Below, piece by piece: positions 1-7,653 of a stretch of 9,621 bases of DNA (the first letter of the stretch is position 1; each line of letters opens with the position of its first letter). The notes beneath the pieces are model-generated. The model worked only from the letters and a program-made list of their open reading frames with translations, searched no databases and was not told the DNA's origin. The position numbers and the translations under genes are program-made. The stretch is from UBA2289 sp041677365. Its GTDB lineage: Bacteria; Bacillota_I; Bacilli_A; Izemoplasmatales; Hujiaoplasmataceae. The stretch lies in assembly GCA_041677365.1 (NCBI GenBank), contig JBAYQC010000055.1:1-9621 (forward strand), read 5' to 3'.

Positions 1-161
1 AACTTATATGGATTTTCTAAGTTGAAGCGTCTTCTTAGTGAATCCTTTAAAAAATTATTCTCCATTGAGTCTTTAGCACTTTTATAGGTTGTCTTTGCTT
101 TGTTTAACATATTGAGACCAAGTTTCTTAAGCTTTTTTGTTATATCCTTATTGTTTTCCAT
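1..161 (-). CDS. Hypothetical basic protein, N-terminal 53 residues (runs off the window)
   Basis: A reading frame opens with ATG at 159-161 and stays open to the left edge, so only the first 53 residues are visible. Translation begins MENNKDITKKLKKLGLNML and the visible part ends LRRRFNLENPYK. It is rich in Lys, Arg and Asn, has no signal peptide or membrane segment, and looks like an amphipathic helical N-terminus. An AGGAGG ribosome site (169-174) lies seven bases before the ATG, which is the main reason to accept it as a gene. It follows fhs by 38 bp with no hairpin terminator or clear promoter between, so co-transcription with fhs is likely. I do not recognise a family and assign no function. 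Confidence 0.7.
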   Translation of the reverse strand, partial: MENNKDITKKLKKLGLNMLNKAKTTYKSAKDSMENNFLKDSLRRRFNLENPYK

Positions 162-168
162 AAAAACT

Positions 169-174
169 CCTCCT
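169..174 (-). promoter_or_regulatory. Strong ribosome binding site of the left-edge gene
   Basis: The minus strand reads AGGAGG, a full match to the anti-Shine-Dalgarno sequence, seven bases before the ATG at 161. This is what distinguishes the truncated frame at the edge from a chance open frame. Confidence 0.75.
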
Positions 175-199
175 AAACTCTTTTTTAAAAAATTATTTA

Positions 200-1861
200 T
201 TAGAATAGACCGATGATTTTTTCATCAACTATATCCATATTTTCATAAGCCCCATGTCTTGGAAGCCCTGGCATAGTCATGACAGCTCCAGTTAAAGCAA
301 CAATAAATCCTGCACCAATTGAAGGTTTGAATTCTCTTACAGTAATTTTAAAGTTTTCTGGACGTCCTTTTAAACTTGCATCATCAGATAAAGATAGTGG
401 TGTTTTAGCCATACAAATGCTTAAATCACCCCAACCTAAGTCTGTAAATACTTTGATTTGTTCTTCAGCTTTTTCGGTGTAATTTACTCCGTCAGCTCCA
501 TAGATATTTTTAGCGATCTTTTCAATTTTTTCTTTGATACTAAGGTTTAACTCATAAAGAGGTTGATTCTTATCTTGTCCAATTGCTTTATTAACGATTT
601 TCTTAGCTAAATCTAATCCACCTTCACTACCTTTAGCAAACACTTCTGATAGGGAGATTTCATGATCGTTAGCTTTTGCCCAATCTAACACTTCAGAGAT
701 TTCTGCATCGGTATCTGTGTAAAATTTATTTAAAGCAATTACATAAGGAACCTTGTATTTTTGGACGCTATCGATATGTTTAGCTAAGTTAACTAAACCT
801 TTTTTAACTGCTTCAACATTCTCTTCATTCATGTCTTTATCGCTTACACCACCATGAATTTTAAGAGCTCTAATTGAAACTACTATAGCTACTGCACTCG
901 GCATAGTTTCCATGACACGCATTTTAATATCCATGAATTTTTCCATACCTAAATCCGCTCCAAACCCAGCTTCAGTGACAACAAAATCTGCAGCCCTTGA
1001 AGCAAAATCAGTAGCAATGATTGAATTACATCCATGTGCAATATTAGCGAAAGGTCCTCCGTGTATAAGTGCAGGTGTTCCTTCTAGAGTTTGAACAATA
1101 TTTGGTTTTATCGCTTCTTTTAATAGCATAGCGACCGCACCTGTTACTTTTAAATCATTAACAGTTACCGGTTGATCATCTTCATTATAAGCAACAACTA
1201 TTCTTCCTAATCTGACCTTTAAATCACTAACATCTTTTGCTAAACATAGAACTGCCATAACTTCAGAAGCTACACTGATATCAAAAGCATCAAACCTAGG
1301 AGTTTCTTTTTTCATCGAAAGACCTACTTGAACCCTTCGTAAAGAACGATCATTCATATCTAAAGCACGTTTCCAAATGACTTTCTCCGGATTGATTTTT
1401 AATTGATTACCATGGAATAAATGGTTATCAATTACAGCACTGATTAAATTATTCGCAGCAGTAATCGCATGAATGTCTCCGGTGAAATGAAGATTGATAT
1501 CTTCCATTGGAACAACTTGAGCATATCCACCTCCAGCAGCTCCACCCTTAACTCCCATGACCGGTCCTAAAGAAGGTTCTCTTAAAGCAATCATAGTTGA
1601 AAAACCTAGTTTTGCAATTGAATCTCCTAAACCAATAGTAGTGGTTGATTTTCCTTCACCAGCCTTGGTCGGAGTGATTGCTGAAACTAAGATAATCTTT
1701 CCTCTAGGGTTAGATTTATAACGATTAATAGCAGAAAAGCTAACCTTAGCTTTATAGTTACCATAAAGCTCAATATCATCATTATTTAATCCGACCTTTT
1801 TTGCGATTGTATCTATTTTGGCCATTTTAGCCTTTTGAGCAATTTCTAAATCTGTTAACAT
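200..1861 (-). CDS. fhs: Formate-tetrahydrofolate ligase (formyltetrahydrofolate synthetase)
   Basis: This cytoplasmic enzyme joins formate to tetrahydrofolate with ATP to make 10-formyl-THF, feeding purine synthesis, initiator fMet-tRNA formylation and one-carbon exchange. The protein is 553 residues, full length for the family (about 550-560). The ATP-binding P-loop TPTKAGEGKST lies near residues 63-73. The family signature beginning REPSLGPVMGVKGGAAGGGY starts near 94 and leads into a conserved HFTGDIHAITAANNL stretch. A second signature, TEAGFGADLGMEKF, lies in the middle of the protein. The ATG at 1861 is preceded by AGGAGGG (1871-1877) placed inside the last codons of the upstream methyltransferase gene, whose stop is only two bases away, so translation is probably coupled. 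The stop is TAA. No membrane segments or broken motifs are visible. Identity is near certain. Confidence 0.98.
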   Translation of the reverse strand: MLTDLEIAQKAKMAKIDTIAKKVGLNNDDIELYGNYKAKVSFSAINRYKSNPRGKIILVSAITPTKAGEGKSTTTIGLGDSIAKLGFSTMIALREPSLGPVMGVKGGAAGGGYAQVVPMEDINLHFTGDIHAITAANNLISAVIDNHLFHGNQLKINPEKVIWKRALDMNDRSLRRVQVGLSMKKETPRFDAFDISVASEVMAVLCLAKDVSDLKVRLGRIVVAYNEDDQPVTVNDLKVTGAVAMLLKEAIKPNIVQTLEGTPALIHGGPFANIAHGCNSIIATDFASRAADFVVTEAGFGADLGMEKFMDIKMRVMETMPSAVAIVVSIRALKIHGGVSDKDMNEENVEAVKKGLVNLAKHIDSVQKYKVPYVIALNKFYTDTDAEISEVLDWAKANDHEISLSEVFAKGSEGGLDLAKKIVNKAIGQDKNQPLYELNLSIKEKIEKIAKNIYGADGVNYTEKAEEQIKVFTDLGWGDLSICMAKTPLSLSDDASLKGRPENFKITVREFKPSIGAGFIVALTGAVMTMPGLPRHGAYENMDIVDEKIIGLF

Positions 1862-1863
1862 TG

Positions 1864-3234
1864 TTATCTTCCCTCCTGTTTCAATTCTAAAAATGTTACA
1901 CTTTCCACACTAGCACTTTGCGGAAACATATCAATTGGATTAATACTTATAATCCGGTAATCATCAATCAACTCAGAAATATTTTTTGCAAGAGTAGATG
2001 GGTTACAAGACATGTAAATTATCTTTTTCGGCAATACTTTTTTTACCGCCTCTATTACTGCATTACTCATACCGCTTCTTGGTGGATCTAAAACTATTAC
2101 ATCTGGTTTTATATTTTGTTTAAAGAGTTTCGGTAAAGCACCTTCAACATGATCAGTGATAAATTGAATATTTTTAACATTGTTTATCCGAGCATTTTCT
2201 TTTGCATCAGATACTGAAGCCTCAGAGTAATCAATTCCATAAACACCTTTAACTTTACCGGCAATTAACAATGAAGTTATTCCTATTCCCGAATATAAAT
2301 CAAAAACAATATCAGATGGCGAAAACTGTTTTGAGTCCAATACTAAGTCATACATCTTTTCCATCTGTTTTGTATTTAATTGATGAAATGCATCAGGTGA
2401 TACCTTGAACAAAATATCACGATAAGTTTCTTCAATCTTATCAACCCCACCGATTACAACCGGTGGATTAGCGATGATAAGATTGCTTTTTTCATTATCA
2501 ATACTATAACTTACTGATTTAACTACCTCTAAGTCATTCATTAATTCTTTGGTAATCTTTTCTAATATCGGAGTATTTCGTTTAACGACAAATACTACAC
2601 TAGCACTAGCACTGCTTGCTAAGTACCTTACAGAAAGATATTCAAGAATTCCTTCTTTATTGTTAAAATCATAAGCTTTTTGTTTATACTTTCGCATTAA
2701 TTTCAAAACATAGAAATTTATTTCATCTAACTTCTTATGATGAACAATACAGGAATCTACATAAACAAAATGATTTGAGTTTGGTTGGTAAAAACCAAGT
2801 GATAAACCAAAGTTAGTATTTTTAAAAACCATTTGTGAACGATTACGATAATAATAAGGTTCTTCCATACTTATGGTTTTATTAATTAATAGTTTTTCTG
2901 TATTTAAGTTGGTATATCTTCTTAAAGATTGCTTGATAATGGATTGTTTAATTTTTAATTGTTCTTTATATGCGATATGCTGCATCTGACATCCACCACA
3001 TAAATCATAGAACTTACAAGGTGGTTGAACTCTACGATTAGAGACTCTTTCAATCTCTAAAATCTTTCCAATAGCATATCTTTCAAAGCTTTCGACTATC
3101 TCAACATCAACAACTTCTTTAATGATTGCATTAGGAACAAAGACAGCTATCTTTTGATAATAGCCGATACCCTCTCCATTAATTCCTTGTTTTCTGATAT
3201 CCAATTTTAATTTGTCGCCAACATTTAGTCTCAT
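1864..3234 (-). CDS. rlmD: 23S rRNA (uracil-5-)-methyltransferase, RlmD/RlmCD (RumA) family
   Basis: The enzyme uses S-adenosylmethionine to make 5-methyluridine in 23S rRNA. Gram-positive homologues such as YefA (RlmCD) can modify both U747 and U1939, so the exact target is uncertain. The protein is 456 residues. An N-terminal TRAM-like RNA-binding domain spans about 1-60. Four cysteines, C73, C79 and C82 (CX5CGGC) plus C162, match the [4Fe-4S] ligands of RumA. The SAM-binding segment FDLYSGIGITSLLIA is at 311-325, DPPRSG at 383-388, the catalytic nucleophile C410 lies in MSCNP, and E444 is the likely proton-abstracting Glu. The usual His two residues before that Glu is Ser here (S442). The ATG at 3234 has an AGGAG site close upstream. 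Likely first gene of an operon with fhs. Confidence 0.95.
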   Translation of the reverse strand: MRLNVGDKLKLDIRKQGINGEGIGYYQKIAVFVPNAIIKEVVDVEIVESFERYAIGKILEIERVSNRRVQPPCKFYDLCGGCQMQHIAYKEQLKIKQSIIKQSLRRYTNLNTEKLLINKTISMEEPYYYRNRSQMVFKNTNFGLSLGFYQPNSNHFVYVDSCIVHHKKLDEINFYVLKLMRKYKQKAYDFNNKEGILEYLSVRYLASSASASVVFVVKRNTPILEKITKELMNDLEVVKSVSYSIDNEKSNLIIANPPVVIGGVDKIEETYRDILFKVSPDAFHQLNTKQMEKMYDLVLDSKQFSPSDIVFDLYSGIGITSLLIAGKVKGVYGIDYSEASVSDAKENARINNVKNIQFITDHVEGALPKLFKQNIKPDVIVLDPPRSGMSNAVIEAVKKVLPKKIIYMSCNPSTLAKNISELIDDYRIISINPIDMFPQSASVESVTFLELKQEGR

Positions 3235-3253
3235 CGATATTCTCCTACTATTT

Positions 3254-3259
3254 ATTATA
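3254..3259 (-). promoter_or_regulatory. Probable -10 element of the rlmD-fhs operon promoter
   Basis: The minus strand carries a perfect TATAAT about 20 bases before the rlmD ATG, in the short gap after the dehydratase terminator. At a 17-bp spacing the -35 position reads only TATATT, a poor match, so the promoter is weak, depends on flanking AT-rich sequence, or needs help. The 5' untranslated leader would be very short. Confidence 0.5.
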
Positions 3260-3293
3260 ACAAAAACGACAGTAAAAATATAGCATTTAGAGC

Positions 3294-3321
3294 GAGAAAA
3301 AAACAGATGGAATCATCTGTT
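3294..3321 (-). terminator. Intrinsic terminator of the dehydratase gene
   Basis: On the minus strand an 8-bp perfect stem, AACAGATG/CATCTGTT (3302-3309 with 3314-3321), closes on a four-base loop and is followed directly by a run of about seven T. The stem begins inside the TAA stop of the gene, an economical arrangement. It separates the polysaccharide gene from rlmD-fhs. Confidence 0.85.
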
Positions 3322-5188
3322 ATTTCTTATTATCAATTGTATAAGTAGGTACAAACTTTTGAACTAGTTCTTTAATTTCTAAGTTATCTAAACCTTCAAA
3401 ACCACCGATAAGTTCACCTGCTTCATTTTCAACATCTTTTTTGCCGTTTAGTTTTTCAATATAAATTAACTTATTATCAGTTTTTAAGTGGTGTTCTTTA
3501 TCGACCAACAATTCTTCAAATAATTTTTCTCCCGGTCTTAATCCGGTAATCTTTATTTGAATATCAACATAGGGTTTAAACCCAGATAGAAAAATCATTT
3601 TTTCAGCTAAATCGATAATCTTAACTGGTTCACCCATATCTAGAATAAATATTTCACCGCCATCAGCGTAAACTGCAGATTGTAATATCAATCCAACCGC
3701 TTCAGGAATGGTCATGAAATATCTAATTATACTCGGATCAGTTACAGTTACTGGTCCACCATTAGCAATTTGACGTTTAAAGAGTGGAACTACTGAACCG
3801 TTAGACCCCAAAACATTACCAAACCTAACTGCTGAATAACTCGTATTGCTCTTTTGAGAAAAACTTTGAATAATCATTTCTGCGAAACGTTTTGTCGCTC
3901 CCATGATGTTGGTTGGTCTTACAGCTTTATCAGATGAAACCAAAACAAATTTTTTAACCTTATATAAATCAGCTAACTTACACATGTTATAGGTTCCTAA
4001 AACATTGGTTCTTACTGCCTCTGCTGGAGATCCTTCCATTAGAGGTACGTGTTTATACGCAGCAGCGTGGAAAATGTAATCAGGCAAATACTCTGAAACT
4101 ATTTTTTCCATTCTTTGATAATTATAAACCGAAGCAATCTGTAAAGTTATATCAATTTTGTTCTCGATATGTTTATTAAAATCTATGTTTAACTCCATTA
4201 ATAAATCATAAATACCATTTTCATAGATATCAACCAAAAGCAGTGATTTTGGTTTATAAGTTACTATTTGTCGAACCAGTTCAGAACCTATAGATCCTCC
4301 AGCTCCAGTAACAATAATTCTTTTACCTTCAATGAAGTCTTTTATTCCTGCTGTATCCAACTCAACCACTTCTCTACTCAATAAATCTTCTACATTTACG
4401 TCAGTGATTGAATCGACTTGATTAACCTTATAGTCTTTTAATGAAGGTAGTCTTCTAATTCTAACCGGTCTATCAATAAAGGTATTAATTATATCTTGAA
4501 ACTTTTGTGGTTCAATATTAACAATCGCCATGATGACTTCTTCAATATCAAATTTGTCAATTATCTTGGGAATTTCTGATAAGGGACCAAAGATGGGGTA
4601 GCCTGACATTAAATTACCAATCTTGGTTTCTTCATCATCAACAAACCCAATAATTCGGTTAAACATCTGAGGGTTATTTCTAATTTCATTAAGAGCAATT
4701 TTACCTCCTGCACCTGCACCAATTATCAAGGTTCTGTTACCAGTGTTAAAGGCATTTCTTGAAGTAAACATCGCGATTAATCTCCGAATAATTCTCGGGA
4801 TTAAAATTGTAAGAACTTCTAAAAGGGTTGTAAAGATAAAATACGGTTCATAAATAAAATCAAAATTATTAACAAACAAAGTGATTAGAATAATTATAAA
4901 GTTTGATAGTGTGACAACCAGTGATATTCTCACAACTTCATCAAGCCCTACATTATCCAAAACCAAATGATATATTTTAAAAATATAGAAAAGGACTAAT
5001 TTGAAAACGATAACAAATGGTAAAACCATCAAGGTATGTTTAACATCAATATATTCAACTCTTAAAAAATATAAAACTAAGATTGAAAAAGAATATGTAA
5101 AGGCAATGCTTAAAGCGTCAATAAACATAAAACTAACTTTGCTTTTGTTTAAATTAGCTCGATTATGGTTGAATCTGCTTTTATTCAT
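3320..5188 (-). CDS. Membrane-anchored nucleotide-sugar 4,6-dehydratase (CapD/PglF/WbpM family)
   Basis: Members convert UDP-GlcNAc to a UDP-4-keto-6-deoxy sugar, the first step toward QuiNAc, FucNAc or bacillosamine in surface glycans; the exact product cannot be read from sequence. At 622 residues it is the long form. About four membrane helices occupy residues 20-135, then a degenerate Rossmann domain (GAGAGG, 157-162), then the catalytic short-chain dehydrogenase domain with TGAGGSIGSELVRQ starting at 294. The active site reads SSDKAVRPTNIMGATK (418-433): S419, D420 and K421 correspond to the catalytic Thr/Ser-Asp-Lys of PglF-type enzymes, and M429 stands where ordinary family members have the YxxxK Tyr, a hallmark of this subgroup. 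RPGEK at 551-555 is also typical. The ATG at 5188 has AAAGGAG just upstream. It has its own promoter and terminator, so it is a single-gene unit. Confidence 0.93.
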   Translation of the reverse strand: MNKSRFNHNRANLNKSKVSFMFIDALSIAFTYSFSILVLYFLRVEYIDVKHTLMVLPFVIVFKLVLFYIFKIYHLVLDNVGLDEVVRISLVVTLSNFIIILITLFVNNFDFIYEPYFIFTTLLEVLTILIPRIIRRLIAMFTSRNAFNTGNRTLIIGAGAGGKIALNEIRNNPQMFNRIIGFVDDEETKIGNLMSGYPIFGPLSEIPKIIDKFDIEEVIMAIVNIEPQKFQDIINTFIDRPVRIRRLPSLKDYKVNQVDSITDVNVEDLLSREVVELDTAGIKDFIEGKRIIVTGAGGSIGSELVRQIVTYKPKSLLLVDIYENGIYDLLMELNIDFNKHIENKIDITLQIASVYNYQRMEKIVSEYLPDYIFHAAAYKHVPLMEGSPAEAVRTNVLGTYNMCKLADLYKVKKFVLVSSDKAVRPTNIMGATKRFAEMIIQSFSQKSNTSYSAVRFGNVLGSNGSVVPLFKRQIANGGPVTVTDPSIIRYFMTIPEAVGLILQSAVYADGGEIFILDMGEPVKIIDLAEKMIFLSGFKPYVDIQIKITGLRPGEKLFEELLVDKEHHLKTDNKLIYIEKLNGKKDVENEAGELIGGFEGLDNLEIKELVQKFVPTYTIDNKK

Positions 5189-5212
5189 AGATAACTCCTT
5201 TTGTTAAATATA

Positions 5213-5241
5213 ATTCTATCACACAGAACATTATTTATCAA
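5213..5241 (-). promoter_or_regulatory. Sigma-A-type promoter of the dehydratase gene
   Basis: The minus strand reads TTGATA (5236-5241), a 17-bp spacer, then TAGAAT (5213-5218), close matches to TTGACA/TATAAT. It lies after the histidine kinase terminator and 24 bases before the dehydratase ATG, implying a leader of under 20 bases. The spacer carries TGTGTGATA next to the -10 box, a nonamer that also occurs ahead of the response regulator gene. Confidence 0.72.
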
Positions 5242-5260
5242 CAAGCTTAAACTATGTCTA

Positions 5261-5304
5261 GATAAAATAAAAGTCAAAATAACTCATTAGTTACTTTGAC
5301 TTTT
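5261..5304 (-). terminator. Intrinsic terminator of the two-component operon
   Basis: A long hairpin of 16 pairs (5269-5284 with 5289-5304) with a four-base loop lies eight bases past the kinase stop. On the minus-strand transcript every position pairs, with one G-U; on the plus strand the same position would be an A-C mismatch, so it fits minus-strand transcription best. It runs into TTTTATTTTATC, a U-rich tract interrupted by A. Confidence 0.82.
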
Positions 5305-5311
5305 ACTTATA

Positions 5312-6877
5312 CTAAATTTCAGTTTCGCCTTCATGAATAACAAAATAAAACTCTACGCCATGATCAACATTTTTAACTCCATAATCATAGCCTAATAATT
5401 CAAGAATTGTTTTACAGATTGCAAGCCCTAAGCCTTGTCCACCATAATCCCTATTTCTGGCCTTATCAACCTTATAAAAACTTTCCCATATATTTTCGAT
5501 ATCATTCCTAGGTATATGGTTACCACTATTCATTACCGCTACTTTTATCTGTTTTTCTGAAACTGTTTTAATAGAAATTTTAATTACGCGATTATCATCA
5601 ACGTGATTAATAGCGTTACTGATGAAATTGGTTAAAACTGACTGGATTTCTTCTAAGTCAGTTATTACAATTTCTTCCTCAAGATCTAGTTCAACATTAA
5701 TATTTTTTTCTTTTAACTTTAAATCGAACAATTTTACTGTATCTAAAACTAATTGCTTAATTGAAAATTCACTAAACTTAATTTCTTTTTTGCCACTTTC
5801 TAACTGTGATAACTTAAGTAACTCTTTTACAAGTTTGTTCATTTTTTCAGATTCATCTAAAATAATATCTATGTACTCTCTCTTTGCGTTTTCATCTATG
5901 TCAGTTAATTTAAGCGCTTCAGAATAACCCATGATTAATGAAAGTGGAGTTTTTAGTTCATGAGAAGCATTTGCGATAAACTCTTTTCGCATGTTTTCTA
6001 GTTTATTTTTATAAAGAATTTCATCTTTCAACTTGTCGTTACTTAATTGTAATTCTTTGATTGATTCCTCTAATTGCAAACTCATTCGGTTAATACTATA
6101 ACCCAAGTCACCAAGTTCATCATCAGTTGTCACTTCAACTTTTCGTGAAAAATCTAACTTTGATATTTCATCAGCTATTCGGTTAATCTCTAAAATCGGA
6201 TTGGTAAATCGATAACTTAAAAAATACATCACCGCACCAGAAACAATCATAAAAACAAAACCGATTAAAATTGTGAATGAGTTGAAGATTCTAATACTTT
6301 CAGTAATTGAACTAAAGGTAATAGTTAGTACATAAAACACATACTCACCATTACCGATATCATCAGCCACAACTAAACCCAACATCTGATAATATCTTTG
6401 GTTATTGTCCATCTGTGAATTCATATCCATGAAGTATGCATCATACTCGCTTGATATTCTAATCTTACTACCATAATTTAATTCTTCATCACTTATTACA
6501 CCTAGATTGTAATCGATAATAATCTTAGTTAACACTTCTTTAGGAATAGTAAACTCATTCCCATAGGTCCGGGTAAAAATATCAATATCCGGGGCAAAAT
6601 CATCACTAGGTATGTCTTCTGGTAGGGGTTTATCTTGTTTGAGGATTTGCACACCTAAATTATATTCGCTTTCAATCTGTAAGATTGTTACTGGTAAATC
6701 CGGATGTTCAAGATTTAAATCAGCAACTTCTTCAAAAGCATCAACAAGTGCATTTTGACGGTTATTTATATAATATCCACGTAAAAAAGTGTTGTTTAAA
6801 ACGATTAAAACAACAATAAAACTTAAGATAATTCCATAGGTTAAAAGAAATAATTTTGACCTAATTGTCGATTTCAT
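5312..6877 (-). CDS. Membrane sensor histidine kinase
   Basis: This 521-residue kinase should sense an envelope or external signal and phosphorylate the regulator encoded just upstream. A membrane helix at about 9-29 is followed by an extracytoplasmic region (about 31-195) I cannot assign to a family, then a second helix (about 198-222), a HAMP linker (to about 275) and a coiled stretch. The HisKA H-box is ANASHELKTPLS with phospho-acceptor H306. The ATPase part has the N-box around N417/N421, a G1 box reading MNSGNHIP (Asn in place of the usual Asp, a variant common in Gram-positive kinases), an F-box WESFYKVD and the G2 box GGQGLGLAICK from 479. The ATG at 6877 lies 17 bp inside the regulator gene; an in-frame TAG four codons upstream excludes a longer start, and no clear Shine-Dalgarno is present. 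Its specific signal is unknown. Confidence 0.95.
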   Translation of the reverse strand: MKSTIRSKLFLLTYGIILSFIVVLIVLNNTFLRGYYINNRQNALVDAFEEVADLNLEHPDLPVTILQIESEYNLGVQILKQDKPLPEDIPSDDFAPDIDIFTRTYGNEFTIPKEVLTKIIIDYNLGVISDEELNYGSKIRISSEYDAYFMDMNSQMDNNQRYYQMLGLVVADDIGNGEYVFYVLTITFSSITESIRIFNSFTILIGFVFMIVSGAVMYFLSYRFTNPILEINRIADEISKLDFSRKVEVTTDDELGDLGYSINRMSLQLEESIKELQLSNDKLKDEILYKNKLENMRKEFIANASHELKTPLSLIMGYSEALKLTDIDENAKREYIDIILDESEKMNKLVKELLKLSQLESGKKEIKFSEFSIKQLVLDTVKLFDLKLKEKNINVELDLEEEIVITDLEEIQSVLTNFISNAINHVDDNRVIKISIKTVSEKQIKVAVMNSGNHIPRNDIENIWESFYKVDKARNRDYGGQGLGLAICKTILELLGYDYGVKNVDHGVEFYFVIHEGETEI

Positions 6878-7550
6878 TTTCGCTATCTAATCGATACCCG
6901 ATACTTCTTACAGTAGAGATATAATATGAATATTCTCCTAATTTAGCTCTCAATTGTTTAACATGGGTATCTACAGTTCTTAAGTCACCGAAATAATCGT
7001 AATTCCAAACTGCATTTAAGATTTTATCTCTTGAAAGAGCTATTCCTTTGTTGTCGATGAAATACCTTAGAAGTTCAAACTCCTTTGGTGTTAGATTAAT
7101 TAATTCTTCTTTAATAAAAGTTTTTCTTGCGGCTAAATCAATTCTAATAACACCAAAATTAATTTCTTGGTCGTCTCTATTAGTCTTACTTAACAACTTA
7201 TTAACCCTAGCTACTAATACGCTTGGTGAAAAAGGTTTTGTTACATAGTCATCAGCTCCGAGTTTAAATCCTTTTAATTGATCATACTCATCGCTTCTAG
7301 CCGTCAACATAATTACTGGTATTGTCATGTAATCTCTAATTCTTTCCAAGACATACCAACCATCGTATTTAGGCATCATCACATCTAAGATAACTAAGTC
7401 AATCTTTTTGCTAGATTCAAACAATAAATCTAAAGCTTCTTCACCATCGTTAGCCTCTAAAACTTTGTAGCCTTCTCGACTTAAAAAATCTGCCAGTAAT
7501 TTTCTGATTCTAAACTCATCATCAACAACTAAAACATAAAAATTTTTCAT
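6861..7550 (-). CDS. OmpR/PhoB-family response regulator
   Basis: A 229-residue DNA-binding regulator, a standard length for the family. The receiver domain covers about 1-120, with the acidic pocket D10/D11, phospho-acceptor D56 in VILDVMMP, T83 and K105 (in TKPF). The winged-helix effector covers about 130-222, with LTPKEFELLRYF, a recognition region around RTVDTHVKQLRAKLG and the terminal wing VRSIGYRL. It overlaps the kinase gene by 17 bp, making a co-translated pair. The ATG at 7550 has AAAGGA about 12 bases upstream, a slightly long spacing. The 141-bp gap before it holds the upstream operon's terminator and a 9-bp inverted repeat but no convincing core promoter. Targets are unknown; the neighbouring polysaccharide genes are candidates by context only. 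Confidence 0.97.
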   Translation of the reverse strand: MKNFYVLVVDDEFRIRKLLADFLSREGYKVLEANDGEEALDLLFESSKKIDLVILDVMMPKYDGWYVLERIRDYMTIPVIMLTARSDEYDQLKGFKLGADDYVTKPFSPSVLVARVNKLLSKTNRDDQEINFGVIRIDLAARKTFIKEELINLTPKEFELLRYFIDNKGIALSRDKILNAVWNYDYFGDLRTVDTHVKQLRAKLGEYSYYISTVRSIGYRLDSENEIDN

Positions 7551-7578
7551 ATAAGTATCACATCCTTTTTAAAAAGAA

Positions 7579-7609
7579 AATTCAATAGATTGTCTAAATT
7601 TATTGAATT
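7579..7609. repeat. Inverted repeat ahead of the response regulator gene
   Basis: Perfect 9-bp arms AATTCAATA (7579-7587) and TATTGAATT (7601-7609) are separated by 13 bases, about two helical turns centre to centre, roughly 30-60 bp before the ATG. It could be a dimer operator, possibly autoregulatory, or a weak hairpin in the leader. It lacks an adjoining T-run in the gene's direction strong enough to call a terminator. Confidence 0.5.
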
Positions 7610-7653
7610 AACTTAATTTTACGCTCAATATATGGTGATTGTGTGATAAAGAA

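Noticed and set aside
181..192. TTTTTTAAAAAA palindrome after fhs as a terminator
   Set aside because: It has no loop and no G-C pairs, so it would not form a stable hairpin; readthrough into the next gene is more likely.
5622..5927. Plus-strand open frame opposite the histidine kinase gene
   Set aside because: It lies wholly opposite a well-supported gene, is very rich in Ser, Asn and Phe as expected of an antisense shadow in AT-rich DNA, and has no recognisable domain.
7565..7600. TAGACA-17-TTTAAA as the core promoter of the response regulator gene
   Set aside because: The start point would fall at or beyond the ribosome site, and the -10 is weak. Other -35/-10 combinations in the gap were no better, so no core promoter is called there.
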